Source: Meandrina meandrites
Lineage: Eukaryota; Cnidaria; Anthozoa; Scleractinia; Meandrinidae
Length of the DNA: 64,000 bases
Reading direction: 5' to 3'
Assembly (NCBI GenBank): GCA_963693305.1
Contig: OY855906.1
Span: 8,958,102-9,022,101 of the forward strand
Below are positions 49,556 through 60,619 of this stretch, piece after piece; the first letter of the stretch is position 1, and every line of letters begins with the position of its first letter. Both the position numbers and the translations under genes were made by a program. Under the pieces are notes generated by a model. It made no database searches and was not told where the DNA came from. It was given only the letters and a program-made list of their open reading frames with translations.

Positions 49556-52500
49556 ATCCATGTACATACCAACAAGTTGACGAGCACAACTGAGACCGAA
49601 AAAACGAACAATAGGAATAGGCACATCGTCAGTGCTGGTAGAGGAACATATGGGGTATTTGTATCTGGTGCTGTGTTGTTGTTCACAATGTTTTCCACCA
49701 ACATGTCTGTATAATCCAATTCACCGATCATCATCACGTGAATCTTTGCTAGAGCAAACCAGATCTCTGAGAAATTACCCTAACAGGAGAAAGTTACAGT
49801 TAACATCACAAATAAATTGTTGAAAGATTGCTGATCATATGTTTCAATGGTAAGTCTGGACTAGATTGACCTTTGTCGAGCTTACCTCGATCAGTTTCTG
49901 GGACATTACTCGACTGGAAGTATTTTTCTCCCCCTGAATGGGATCCTAAACCATCTAAGGGCTACACCCAGCATTTTACTTGCCGTTACTCGTTTATACG
50001 CAAGCCTAGGGTGTTAGGAAAGCACTTTGATGGTAAAGTGTCTTGTTCAAGAATACAATGCAATTACCCTGGTCAGGGTTGAACCCGGGCCGCATGATTC
50101 GGAGTCCAGCTCACTGACGATTAAACCAGCGTGCCTTCCGCTCCGTATTAACACCATCAGAGAAGAGGTATGAAGGAATCCAATGAGACATCAAAGGAAA
50201 GAAAAGAAAACAACTATGAAAGAAAAAATGAGGGACTGGTGGCAAACACAAGGGTGAAATATAAAACAATCGTTACGCATGGGTGTTTTCGTCATAGCGA
50301 AAAGAAAAACAATTCAAACTACTTACTTGTTCTTTGAGTAGAACATAAAACGCCACGGAATAGCCAGTCAAAGCGATTAGGAAGGTAGATATCACTTTCA
50401 GAAAAGTGAAGAGTACCTCGACGTACATTGTTACGTACAATCCAAGCCCACCAAAACGACGAAGAGACAACGTCAAATTGGTGTAGCACGAAAGTAAGCC
50501 CATTACCCCAGCGGTCCACTGCGTTTGCATGCTGTACACGTCTTCTCCAGTTATGAAAGGTAAGATAAAGATCCATACCATCACAAACATGAACAGCTCG
50601 TGCAAGTTTGTCAGATCCTTAAAGTACGAAAACCGCAGCCACGTGACTTGAATTACTTCCTTAATAAGTTGCATAACCAAGAATATAAGTATCACAAAAG
50701 GTACTGTCTTTGCAATGTCTGATTTGCTTTTTACCTTTTCTGTCCTGGTTATTTCAGAAGAAATAAATGAGAAATTAATTTTCTCTCGCTCTGTAACCAC
50801 GAGATACGTGAACAAAATGACAAAAACTGCAAATACTGCAATATTAAAGATGCTGACGAACTTGCCCAGTATCATCCACTTCCATCGTAGCAGAGCTTGA
50901 GTAACTTTGTGGTTCAGCAACTTTTCTCGCCGATACATCGCCATAGTCCCAGGGCCGAAGTACTTGTCGAACTCGGCATTTACGTCCGGATCCAAAGGAA
51001 TGAAGTTGAATGTGACAGAAAAGTCTTCGTGGGACGGAGGGAGGGGACTGTAGCTAATGCAACGATCAAGAACAATTTCTGCGGCATCTGGTAGTTTCTC
51101 TATCAATCTCTGCATTGGACAAACACCATCGCTAAGCTTACACCTCAGCACCTCCTCCCACCTAAGCAAAAAAAAAGTTTTAATATACCACATTTAAAAA
51201 TATGTGGTACATGAATACATTATCACGGCTTTTCATAGAAATTGCTATTTTCTAATTTCCTGGGTATATTGCCAAATGCCACCAAATATACGAATAAACA
51301 GTTAGTTTGAGGAAGAAGTACAGGATTGCAAGGATGAAAGTGAATAGCGATTGATTTTTGGACGGGATGTCCAGAGATCAAAGCTGCCATTCTGGTGAAA
51401 TTTTGAATTGCGTTTTATTAGTCACCTTTTCCTTTTTGGTTGATATTTTGTTGTTTTTACCACTTTTAGCATTTTTCTCTTCCTATTGCAGGACAATAAA
51501 ACGCAATTATAGCAAGCTACAGTCATTCTTATAAAATATGATATTTCAGACATGAAGTGTCCCTTTAATATAGATGAGGCATACGAAAGTTCTTTTCTGC
51601 ATTGGAGGAGCACCATCGCTAAGAGTGCCAGCGAAAATGTTGGTTCAAAAGGAATCCCATAAGGGAGTATAGGCCCTGGAAGAGGGAGGTTAATTGATGA
51701 TTGCCGGATAGCGAGTGTCATTTTCACTGATCCGTTAGACCATCGAATTATTATCATCCATAATGATTTATTGTCGCCATCAGAATTATTCACTTTCTTT
51801 TTGTTTGTCGTGCACTTAAGCCTTGACTTAACATGTTGATGGTTGATGGTAAACTAAACATTTCTTATTTTAACGGATAACAATTAAATTTGGCCTTTTT
51901 AGCGCTTGGCGCTTAACGTATTTAGATTTAATTCCAAATACCCATTTTAGCAATTCCAGTTGTACCTATCATGGCTTATAAGTGTCTTGGCAACCTCGCC
52001 TGCTTCCCATTCAATGGCAACATCGAGGCAAGTCATGTTCCTGTCGTTTTTGGCGGTAACGTCCGCCCCCTTGTCCAACAAGAACTTGAGAATGTCACGA
52101 CGATTATGCATGCACGCTACATGAAGTGGCGTGTTATTGCCCAGGTCCTTCTGTTCCAGCGTACTTGGTAAAAGAAAATCGAGCAGAATTTTCACGGTTT
52201 TTAAGGAACCAGCCTCTACTGCCAAATGAAGTGCTGTACAACCGTTCACATCCCCAGCTTTCACGTCAGAACCCTTTGAAATTAAGAACTCACAAGTCTT
52301 GCTGAAATCAAAATAATAAAACATAAAAAAAATCCAGCTCGTTTGCGAAAAACTTGTGTTATGCAACCCGTTTTCTTTCTTTTATCTAAAGGCGAGTGCA
52401 ATAGTAGAAACCTGTAAGATATCAACTTACACATGCTATTCTGTTTCTAAATTGACTTAAACCCTTGAGTTCCATTTAGAACACTGACCGTCCAGCAGAG

Positions 52501-55500
52501 ATCCCCCATCGTCCCCTATCCTTGGCGACCCTTTCCATTTCATTATATTACACTGTAATAAAACCTCAACTCGATGATACAGCAGTTTATTTGAACAGTA
52601 TTTTGTCGGAATGCCAAAACTGTTTGATTCGCATAATCACGGTTAGAAAAATTTCTTCCGTTTTTTGAGAAGGGAACTGTATTTACATTCCTTTCACGTC
52701 GGTTTCGTAGCATCTACCCAACATGTTGAGTTCAGAAATCCGTTGAAAATAGTCCATTTTTTTACATCGATTTGCGCAGTACGATTGCCACTCAATTGGG
52801 TTTTTTTGTTTGATATTTCAAATTTAACCTTATCTAAAATTCTTCTGATGGGCCGTTGCTTTGACCAACATCAATTATCAAGAACTGAGGGGTTGCTGTT
52901 GGAAAAGAAACTACGTCAGCTCTACCCACAAACAACTGAGATTTAATGACGAGATGTTTTCATGGGCACGTTCGAATGACTGAAATACATAACATCATGT
53001 CCCCCACTCAACCATCAAGGCCCGGAGGGTGTCTGAGGACTGTTGGTGAACTTTGTAGCATTCATAGTGTCACTTACGTCTGTTTGTTGCTGGCAGCCAT
53101 ATGAAGAGCTGTCTTTCCAGATTCATTTCTTTCTTCCAGCAGAAATGAAAACCCTGAGCAGCCGGAGAGAGCCTCCAAGCAACGTAGGGAGCCATTTTTG
53201 GCCGCAATGTGAAGAGGTGTGTTCTCGTTTACATCACGCTCTTTTAATTGGCATTTCTCCTGTAGTAAAATTTCCAAGATCTAAAACGATAAAAACGGAA
53301 GAGACAATCACGTGTTATAACTGGCATTAGGAGAACTGTTTAAACACACTTTGATTAAGGGAGACGATTTTTTTTGTTATTTCCCTCCGCGTTTTAGGGA
53401 ATACGCAATAACGATCTGGTAATGTTACGTGTGCAATCTTACATTTTCTTTCACGCGCAAATGACTGTTGATCAAAACAATATTCAAAGTAGTGTTCTTA
53501 AAGGCCGACACTCGTTAAGCATTGTCACTCAAGACCATAATTGTGTTGATCGATGTCTAGATCGAACACCAATTGTACACACGTCGACAATACCAACACG
53601 AAATGTCCAGAATATAGATACTGAAATACAGATACCTTTGAATCCTCCAAACCAGCTGCCAAGTGCAACGCGGTCTTCAAGTGTTGGTCTTTTAGTGGAA
53701 ACACTTCATTCTTGTCTCTTTCCAGTAACATTTTTACCATTTCTGCCTTCCTGTAATTAACAGCCAAATGAAGACAACTGTTTAGAGAAGAATCGGTTGC
53801 TGTCATTTCCGCTCCGTGATCCAACAAAACCTTTACACTTTGGCTTGCTCCGAGCGTCACTGCAATCAGGAATGGTGTCATTGACAACATGTCCTTGGCC
53901 TCCAAATCAGCTCCATTTTCCAAAAGAAGCTCAACTATCCGACCATGATTGAACGCTGCAGCACTGGAGAAAGTATTGATCAGTTTTCAATTAAAAACAA
54001 ATCGTATTGTGGACTCGGTTTTTGCTGAAATCATTATGTAAAGCAAATTTGCACTGAAGCCTATACAGGAGTACCCAACAGAGCCGCTCTTCAAAATACC
54101 CGCTCGTCACTCTTAAATTCAGCTGGCTGGGAACATTAAACGGAAAGAAAACCCTTGCTGGGAAATTTTCCTCGACGCAAAACTGGCTGGTTCTGCTGGG
54201 AAATGAAGGATTAAATTTTCTGGCTGGTGGGTGTTGCAATGCTCTCTGGGAATTATTCGCGTTGCTTGGCATAAAAGGTTTCCTGTAATCGAGTTAAGTA
54301 TTTATCGGTAATGTCTTTTTCTTTTGTTCTGCTGTCATTTTTGGAGTGAAAACAGATCAGCAAATTGGGTTACCGTATGTTTGTGAAGAGGTTACGTTAC
54401 ACAGTGATCAATTCAAACCGCTCAGATCAGTTTCAACCGTGCGCGCCTTGAGTCAGTTGAGCGCGTGGCCGGTTACCGTTTTCTCTGCATGGTTCTACGT
54501 TCTTTTTCAAGTCTTTTATTGGTAAGTACTCTTTCAAATTCACTGTGGAATTTTCGGAATGGATGTAAAAATTTAATTCGGTCCTTTTGTTCCAGTTTTA
54601 GCCCCTTAAACTGGCGGTCACTTCCGACAAAACAAGTCTTCTTACCCGAGCAACTTTGGTCACCAGATTACTCCAGTGTTATAAATCGAAGGTACAGCAG
54701 ATAATTATAAGAGCACAGTGAATCATGTTTTAGCTAGACTTAAAACACAGTACCTTTTTGTTTCAGGGCACTGCATGTTTTATTTATTGAATTTGTCAAT
54801 GAATTTGCTATTACGGCGAGCGCTTATGAAAGGGGCCCAAAACAGCGAAAATAACCAAAAAACACAACGGACACAAGAGGTGAGTTTGTTGTGTTCATCT
54901 TATGTAAAAAGAAGTAGTTATTTCGAAGAATTTAGTGTTCTTAATCAACGATATTATGTTCCCCATACAATGTCTTATATAAAAGCGCCCAAATTCTCAA
55001 CGGTTGTTTCTCGTGTTTCCTATAAATACCGCGTAAACTAAAAGGTCACGTTCCGACTCACACAAGCGTGACGCTTATGTGAATGAATAGATAATTTTTA
55101 AATTCTTCGCTTTCTCTAAACGTGAGCTTGCTGCGAATCCTTGCGGCTTCTGTCGTGAGTCTTTTGCGGTGATCGCCTCACTGTAACGAACAACTGACGA
55201 TTGCCGTGAATCCTTGCGGCTTCTGTCGTGAGTCTTTTGCGGTGATCGCGCCTCACTGTAACGAACAACTAACGATTGCTTTTGCTGCGAATCCTTGCGG
55301 CTTCTGTCGTGAGTCTTTTGCGGTGATCGCGCCTCACTGTAACGAACAACTAACGATTGCTTTTGCTGCGAATCCTTGCGGCTTCTGTCGTGAGTCTTTT
55401 GCGGTGATCGCCTCAATGTAATGAACAACTAACGATTGCTTTTGCTGTGAATCCTTGCGGCTTCTGTCGTGAGTCCTTTGCAGTGATCACCTGACGAGCA

Positions 55501-58500
55501 ACTATCGATTGCTTTTGCTGCAAATGGCTCACATTTTGTGACATTTTTAACGCTTCAAAAGTCATAAGAAACTTGTGCTTTGTACCTATAAGAAATAGTA
55601 CTTTCTCCTCAAACTCACCTAAAATACAATTTGCCACATTTTGGTCTTTTCAAACAATTTCTATCGAAACCAGTGATTGGTCTTCATTGGCTGTTCTTAT
55701 CAGCAAACATGTTTGTTTAGCTCGTTGGCACTTACAGATAGGTACAACTAGTACAAAAGCAAAAGCACAAAACTGCACAAGCCAATCCCGAAAGACAGTA
55801 TTGGGTAGACGCATTGAGCTACTGCACGTGTTGAATACTAATGAGATATAACAACAAAATAAGCGCGAATTTCAGGTTTTCTTTCTTTTCAGACATGTAG
55901 AAACAAAGTACGTTTAGCCGCTCTGAACTTTAGAAGAATTCTCCTCACTCAAAGACATGCGACAGTAAAAGTAAAGCTACCGATATAGGCCCCTTAGAGG
56001 AAAAACAAATTTTCCACGTGCAAAAAAAAAACAAACTTGTAAATTTCCTTTAGGCCAATATGCAAAATTCCAGTGAATACCCAGACCACCTTTCGGTCTT
56101 GTCGCGTACACTTTTAATGTTTTTTTTTTCCGACAACCTTTCTCGAAATAGTCGTATACTTCACTCTTCTTTTGGAGGGATTTCAGAATTTATTTTCAGA
56201 GTGCAGCTTGGATCCCTGATGGATAATCAGAACACTGTAAGCACATTTTACCTTTTCCTTTTGTTTACTGTTGTGTGGTAAGTGTAATCTTTCAAGTGTT
56301 ACAAAAACTTTTCAGTCAAATGTAAAAATAAAACCATTTTTAAACGCACTTTTTGTGTCCATGATACTAAATCCGTTGTTATAAAAATAGTTTTTAAGGA
56401 AATGCACCTTGCTATGGTATATTTAAATTCCTCGCTGGCTGGCAAAAAATCGTACACTCGAACATGCTGGCAAACTTTTGGCAAACTTTTTTTTGCTGGC
56501 TAGTGAGGTGACAAATTTAAAGCCTGCTGGCTCGTTAACGACCTCAAATTCGAGCGCTGGCTGGGAATCCGATAACTTCAAAATCCTGCTTGCTGGCAGT
56601 GAAGAGCGGGTATTTTTTTCCCAGGAAAGTTAAATATTAAACAAGATTGACGTAGCGACACTCAGGTAATGTTAAGTACACTGTACGGTGGATTTTCTTC
56701 GAAACCGTCGTTGGGTACTCCTGCCTATAAACCGTCTCACGCTGCCAAAGCTGGTCCCGGGTTCGTTAGCATGAAGTAACTATAGAGGAATAACTGCCCA
56801 CCTAGATAAGGTGGTAGGGTACCACAGCATCTTTATCAGGTTAAACTCCCCTCCCCCCACCACCACCACCACCACCACCTCGGGTGACAGGTAGAGTGCC
56901 TTACCCAGGAACACAACACTGTACTGTGTCGTCCCCGGCCAAGGTTCGAGGTGAACCTGAGCCAGTCGAGCCGGAGTCCAACACGCCATATCAAGTAGCA
57001 GCAGTGTTTTATCAAGTTTAAAACACGAGGCGCAGCCGAGTGTTTTAGGCTTGATAAAACATGAACTGCGAGTTTATTGAACGGCTTCAAAACCTTCTGA
57101 TGTAGATCAACTCATTCTTGCACTAATATTTGGATTTGGGGTTATTTTGGCCTAGAAAATATGACGTAAAGTTTAACCGTGTCTTTATCAGATATAAAGA
57201 CAATCATTAGTAAACATTAAACATTAACTTCTTTTGTATTTTCTTTATGAATTATTAATGAGTTTTTGAAACATTCATATACAACCAAAGTATGTCATTA
57301 AAGGAAATAAACATGATTACATTTTGATCGGAACATCAGTAACGTACACGTCTACAGGTTGCTGTTTGTCTTTCCATTGTCATTTCAAGGCGTTTTATCT
57401 CATTTGATTATTCAATGGGTCCTTTACAGCAAACGATCACACGCGACTTCAAACATTCAAGCTTGACTCTTTCATGGTAAGTGTTTTTTATGTCCCAGGG
57501 CGTAAGGCATGATTCAGAAAACTCTTATAACATGATGTGGGTATATCAATATCCAGTAGATAACATTCATAAAATGTAAATCGAACTGATATACGATAAA
57601 AATTATCTGGATTCTGGATTAAGATTAAACCCCCTATCAAGCTCCGAAGCACACATTTAAAGTTGCCGGATTATTCGAACACTCCAAGTTAAGTATAAAA
57701 CTGATGAACAGCAACGTATATTATTGACCCTACCTGTGTAATGGCGTCCTCAGGCTTCCATTCCTGCCGTCAATAACAGACCCATACAAAATGAGAAATT
57801 CCACCAACGTCAAGTGACCATGCTTAGCTGCTAAATGAAGTGGTGAGGTACACGACACCCAGTCAATGGTTTCCATGTCCGCGCCGTGTCGTAATAGCAA
57901 GTCAGCAACTCCTTCGTAACCGCCAACGCAGGCTAAATGAAGAGGTGTTGAACCTTCCCTGTCTTTTCCGTTGACAAAATCATTTACAGAAGACAACGTT
58001 TTTGAAGCTTATAGAAAGGAAACATTAATTTATATAGTTATTATTTATGCATCAGTGAGGTGAGGTTAGACGAGACGAGGCTTGTTGTTAGCCGATTCGA
58101 ATGGGTCATTATTTGGCCTGAACTCATTGCGTCAACAACATATCAATGAAATAATTAAAACGATAACAAAGGATTACCTGTTTCGATAAGAAGCTGGCAT
58201 ATCTCTTCGTGGCCTGCCCAGGCTGCAACGTGGAGAGCCGTATTGCGAACCATGTTCTTTGAAGTAATGTCGACACCGCTTTTGATAAACAATTCGCATA
58301 CTTCTCGACTTCCACTCAGACAGGCCATGTGGAACGGTGGCATGAAGCGGTTAAAAGAGGTGGCCTGAACTCTGGAATCTTTCAACAGGAGACTGCATAG
58401 CTCCAAATAGCCCCTTCGTGCAGCCGAGTGAAGCGGCGTAAGATGGTTATCGTTTTCTATCAATGGATCGGCTCCTCTATGTAGCAGTAGTTTAGCAATC

Positions 58501-59776
58501 TCGGCCCTCTCAAACCTTTAAAAATTACAACCACAAAAATATTGTTTCACAGTATGTACTATGTAATTACGGTAACAGTACTGTGCAAAAGCAAGGCAAA
58601 AGAATTTCGACGAAATACGGAACTTTTGGGGGCTTTTTGCGAAATTAAGGAACATTCCCTGTAAAACGAAATTTTAGCGAATCTTTGTCGAAATTTAAGA
58701 AGGATAATATTTTGATTGCCGCGAAGTTGCTTTGCGTTTTGAAATTTGTTGTCGCAATTCGTTTGCATCACTTTTATATAGTACTGTAGTTACATAAAAC
58801 AGTGTTGTGCATGTTGTAAGGTAAGGTAAGGTAAGGTAAGGTAGAGGCCCTGCCAGGGGGGTGTCCCAGGTCGCTTGTCGGAGTTTTAAAATGTCTCGTG
58901 TCGGCATTTTGTCATGGCTACACAACGCTGTCGGAAATTTAGCGACATACATTTGGCTTCGTCAGTCGTTTGTCGCTATTTCGTTTGAGCGCTGTCGCTA
59001 CTTTTTGGCCCATGTCGCTTGTCGGAATTTACCCTGGCAGGGCCTCAAGGTAAGGTAAGGTAACGTCTTTATTTATAGAGGGTAGCACTTAATAGCTATA
59101 AAGCTAATAAACCTGTGGCCCTCCTATTTACAATTATTAAAAAACTAAGATATACAATGATATATAAGAAACGAAATTATTAATCACAAAACTAATTAAA
59201 AACTATTCGAAAAAGGATAATCTTAAATTAAAAATGGTCAATAAAATGTTGTTTTCTTAAAATTGAACTGGAAAAACTATTTCGAAAACTGTGTTGTGAG
59301 TATCACACTCATGTTTTGTTATCAAGAATGAAATATAAAGGATATGCACTTGTTTTACAATATTGGAAGTGATTATTACGTATAGTCATACCTAACGGCA
59401 GTATGAAGGGGTGTAAATCCGGCCTTTCCCGCAAGATTGATGTCGGCACCATTATCCAACAAAGAAATTACTGCCCTAACATCATCAACACGGACAGCTC
59501 GTTGAAGGGCAGAAAGACCTTCACTATCTACAGCATTCACATTTTCCACACCCGAAAAGCTCTCGTTAGCAAAGTACAACAAACCATTTTCAGCAGGTTT
59601 GAATGCTTGAATTTCCTTTTCCAGGAATGGCGTCGTGGTTAAGTTTCGTGATCTTTTAGCGGTTCCCGGGTTGTAGATGAGTTCAAGGGATTCGTTTTCA
59701 GTCCCAGTCCATGGCTCCACTTTGGACAGAGATATGTTGCTTCTCTGTGTACCTCTTGACGACAAGCTTGGGCTAT
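44934..59776 (-). CDS. TRPA-type cation channel, 5' incomplete
   Basis: Ten exons on the minus strand (59776-59392, 58515-58178, 58007-57734, 53963-53636, 53280-53078, 52301-51966, 51161-50327, 49779-49570, 49154-48979, 45150-44934) join with GT-AG boundaries and matching phases to give 1,099 residues plus TAG. TRPA channels are tetrameric, calcium-permeable membrane channels that sense irritants, electrophiles or temperature. Residues about 80-615 hold some 14 ankyrin repeats. The family-typical SHDRWEEVLR linker follows at about 617-627, S1-S5 lie in residues 730-899, a MIGEL filter and S6 at 917-969, VGLAVGDIEAI at 970-980 and a coiled coil at the C terminus. Total length fits TRPA1 (about 1,100-1,200). 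The first exon shown begins at an acceptor in phase 1 and has no ATG, so the start codon lies further upstream and was not found. Whether it is TRPA1 proper or a cnidarian TRPA paralogue needs a tree. Confidence 0.93.
45892..46112. mobile_element. 221-bp MITE in the last TRPA intron
   Basis: The ends start gcctggttcacaccagcgac and, from the right, gcctggttgacactagcgac; 24 of 26 positions match. A 'cgacataacga' motif recurs inside. No target duplication could be read. Confidence 0.75.
47108..47145. repeat. CT-rich microsatellite
   Basis: Interrupted (TTTC)n tract in the last TRPA intron. Confidence 0.85.
47439..47850. repeat. Pair of direct repeats
   Basis: About 30 bases including 'cgagcacggtgacccccatt' occur at 47439-47470 and again at 47818-47850 in the same orientation with one difference. 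They may be the ends of one direct-repeat-bounded element or two copies of a dispersed repeat. Confidence 0.8.
47940..48767. mobile_element. 828-bp TTAA-flanked transposon in a TRPA intron
   Basis: The ends share ggtggcttactacagtttt as an inverted repeat and are flanked by TTAA at 47936-47939 and 48768-48771, as in piggyBac-type elements. Internally, 'aaatctgtaagacagatttt' at about 48380-48405 is echoed inverted at about 48445-48470. There is no transposase. Confidence 0.85.
48979..49154 (-). CDS. TRPA exon: end of S6 and TRP-like helix
   Basis: Acceptor tcttcag|gtt; donor aaaag|gtaagg, phase 2. It starts VGLAVGDIEAIKKTASLRAL, a strongly conserved TRPA block after S6, followed by a basic stretch. 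Confidence 0.95.
49419..49554. repeat. (TTATCA)n(TTA)n compound microsatellite
   Basis: About 13 TTATCA units pass into about 18 TTA units. It lies in the intron that starts at 49569 on the minus strand, about 15 bases after the splice donor of the pore exon. Confidence 0.97.
49570..49779 (-). CDS. TRPA exon: pore loop and S6
   Basis: Acceptor cctgttag|ggt; donor ttgttg|gtatgt, phase 0 on both sides, 70 codons. It contains the pore helix and filter HVMMIGELDYTD and S6 (LTMCLFLLFVFSVSVVLVNLL). The acidic residue in MIGEL is where calcium-permeable TRPA channels carry their selectivity-filter acid. Confidence 0.95.
49860..50143 (-). mobile_element. tRNA-derived SINE in a TRPA intron
   Basis: The minus-strand head has an A-box-like 'gctggtttaatcgtcagtg' and a B-box 'ggttcaaccc', then the body motif 'cttgaacaagacacttta' and a tail 'tttaggatcccattcaggg'. 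It is related to the elements at 40427 and 56780. Confidence 0.75.
50327..51161 (-). CDS. TRPA exon: pre-S1 linker and S1-S5
   Basis: The largest exon at 835 bp; acceptor gcttag|g, donor gaacaa|gtaagt, phase 0. It holds RWEEVLRCKLSDGVCP, the cysteine-bearing linker, S1 (WMILGKFVSIFNIAVFAVFV), S2 (VPFVILIFLVMQLIKEV), S3 (LHELFMFVMVWIFILPF), S4 (AGVMGLLSCYTNLTLSLRRF) and S5 (VEVLFTFLKVISTFLIALTG). Confidence 0.95.
51966..52301 (-). CDS. TRPA exon: last ankyrin repeats and linker
   Basis: Acceptor gatttcag|c; donor gatag|gtacaa, phase 2. Cores are CTALHLAVEAGSLKTVKILL and NTPLHVACMHNRRDILKFLL, followed by CLDVAIEWEAGEVAKTLISHD, the stretch that precedes the pre-S1 linker in TRPA channels. Confidence 0.93.
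53078..53280 (-). CDS. TRPA exon: ankyrin repeats
   Basis: Acceptor cgttttag|atc; donor cagac|gtaagt, phase 2. Cores are NTPLHIAAKNGSLRCLEAL and KTALHMAASNKQT. Confidence 0.93.
53636..53963 (-). CDS. TRPA exon: ankyrin repeats
   Basis: Acceptor tctccag|t completes TPLHSAAAFNHGRIVELLL across a 3.8-kb intron; donor caaag|gtatct, phase 0. It carries repeats with GADLEAKD and LNSCLHLAVNYRKAEMV cores. Confidence 0.93.
55129..55522. repeat. Minisatellite, about 5 x 79-81 bp
   Basis: Five tandem copies of a unit containing 'aatccttgcggcttctgtcg' and 'gagtcttttgcggtgatcg'. The three middle copies are nearly identical and the outer ones diverged. It lies in the 3.8-kb TRPA intron between 57734 and 53963. 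Where units are 81 bp the minus strand stays open and reads a 27-residue repeat (PQKTHDRSRKDSQQKQ...), which is incidental. Confidence 0.95.
56780..57000 (-). mobile_element. tRNA-derived SINE in a TRPA intron
   Basis: On the minus strand: degenerate head with 'ggctcaggttcacctcg', body 'gttgtgttcctgggtaaggc', then a (GGT)n run at 56855-56880 and a tail. Same family type as the other two SINEs. Confidence 0.65.
57001..57070. repeat. Small hairpin repeat
   Basis: 'gtgttttatcaagttt' and 'cttgataaaacat' face each other around 'aaaacacgaggcgcagccga', forming a stem next to the SINE. Confidence 0.6.
57734..58007 (-). CDS. TRPA exon: ankyrin repeats
   Basis: Acceptor ctataag|ct; donor cacag|gtaggg, phase 2. 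Repeats include STPLHLACVGGYEGVADLLL and SPLHLAAKHGHLTLVEFLI. Confidence 0.93.
58178..58515 (-). CDS. TRPA exon: ankyrin repeats
   Basis: Acceptor tttttaaag|g; donor aacag|gtaatc, phase 1. It contains about three and a half repeats with TPLHSAARRGYLELC and TALHVAAWAGHEEIC consensus cores. The split codon with the preceding exon restores AVRFERAEIAKLLL, confirming the junction. Confidence 0.93.
58817..59066. repeat. (GGTAA)n tail split by an insertion
   Basis: GGTAA repeats at 58817-58843 and 59047-59063 were evidently one tract, now separated by the inverted-repeat element at 58844-59046. Confidence 0.85.
58844..59046. mobile_element. 203-bp inverted-repeat element nested in a LINE tail
   Basis: Perfect 15-bp ends (gaggccctgccaggg and its complement at 59032-59046). 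The interior repeats a 'gtcgcttgtcgg' motif. It sits inside a (GGTAA)n tract, so any target duplication is masked by the repeat. Confidence 0.8.
59047..59330 (-). mobile_element. LINE-like 3' end with (TTACC)n tail
   Basis: On the minus strand the sequence runs through 'ggagggccacaggtttatta' to 'tataaataaagacg' and then TTACC repeats, the usual form of a LINE 3' UTR. No coding part remains. It lies in the first identified TRPA intron. Confidence 0.5.
59392..59776 (-). CDS. TRPA exon: N-terminal region and first ankyrin repeats
   Basis: Acceptor tgtacag|at at 59777; donor gttag|gtatga, phase 2. It encodes a Ser/Thr-rich leader and then VDSEGLSALQRAVRVDD and GADINLAGKAGFTPLHTAV, the first clear ankyrin repeats. 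The frame is open a few codons upstream of the acceptor but contains no ATG. Confidence 0.85.
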
Positions 59777-59986
59777 CTGTACACAACAACGCGATTGATT
59801 ACGGTGTATTACGGGCGTTGCAGAACTCCTATTTGTGTAGCATTAAGCAACTAGCAGATGGATGGATATCGGCCAAGTTCTTTTTTGCGTTTTTATGGAC
59901 TAAGACGAAGTCGAGGTAAACAAAAGCGCAAAAAAATATCCACTATCAATATCCAATATCCACCCATCTTGACCGAACAAGCTTGG

Positions 59987-60253
<267 letters not shown>

Positions 60254-60580
60254 TTAAATACTTCTAATAAGTCTTTTAAAAGTTAAAATGTCAAAAGTGC
60301 TTTTTGCTTTGTCGGGTGAAATGTTCCATTCGTGAGCAGCTTGATTAACATGACTTGGGTCTACAAATGTCATTTCTTCCACGAGTATTATAATTATGAA
60401 TGTCTTTAAAGCTATAAAGATTAAAATCCCAGTCAATCAAGCCATTCAAGGCCTTAAAAAACAATATTAATCTATGAAGTCTTCTTCTTTCCATTAAATT
60501 ATCCCAGCCAAGCTGATGGAGCGCCTCAGTAGCAATAAAGTGAACTTTTTCTTGCGCGTCCGACGCGGGAATCCCGAGCG
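60254..60580 (-). pseudogene. LINE reverse-transcriptase C-terminal remnant
   Basis: The minus strand encodes an EALHQLGWDNLMERRRLHRL then FFKALNGL then IHNYNTRGRND pattern. This is the C-terminal tail of non-LTR retrotransposon polymerases (the 'NYNTR' region). Near 60345 the frame shifts: the continuation (SHVNQAAHEWNISPDKAK... to FKRLIRSI) is in another frame. Only the last hundred or so residues remain, so it is a 5'-truncated, dead copy. It lies 5' of the first identified TRPA exon. Confidence 0.75.
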
Positions 60581-60610
60581 GGCAAGAAAGGCCCCTCTTG
60601 CCCGCTCGGG
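60573..60610. repeat. Perfect GC-rich hairpin
   Basis: 15-bp arms cccgagcgggcaaga and the complement at 60596-60610, with an 8-base loop, abut the 5' edge of the LINE remnant. Confidence 0.95.
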
Positions 60611-60619
60611 TAGCCAATC

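Noticed and set aside
49307..49624. Overlapping frames on both strands reading His-Tyr, Ser-Leu, Asn-Asp or Ile-Met repeats
   Set aside because: All are translations of the TTATCA/TTA microsatellite.
53422..53760. Plus-strand 112-codon frame
   Set aside because: It is the shadow of the TRPA ankyrin exon on the opposite strand.
55075..55428. Arg/Lys/Ser-rich repeat protein on the minus strand
   Set aside because: It follows the minisatellite, unit lengths vary so the frame is not maintained in all copies, and it lies inside a TRPA intron.
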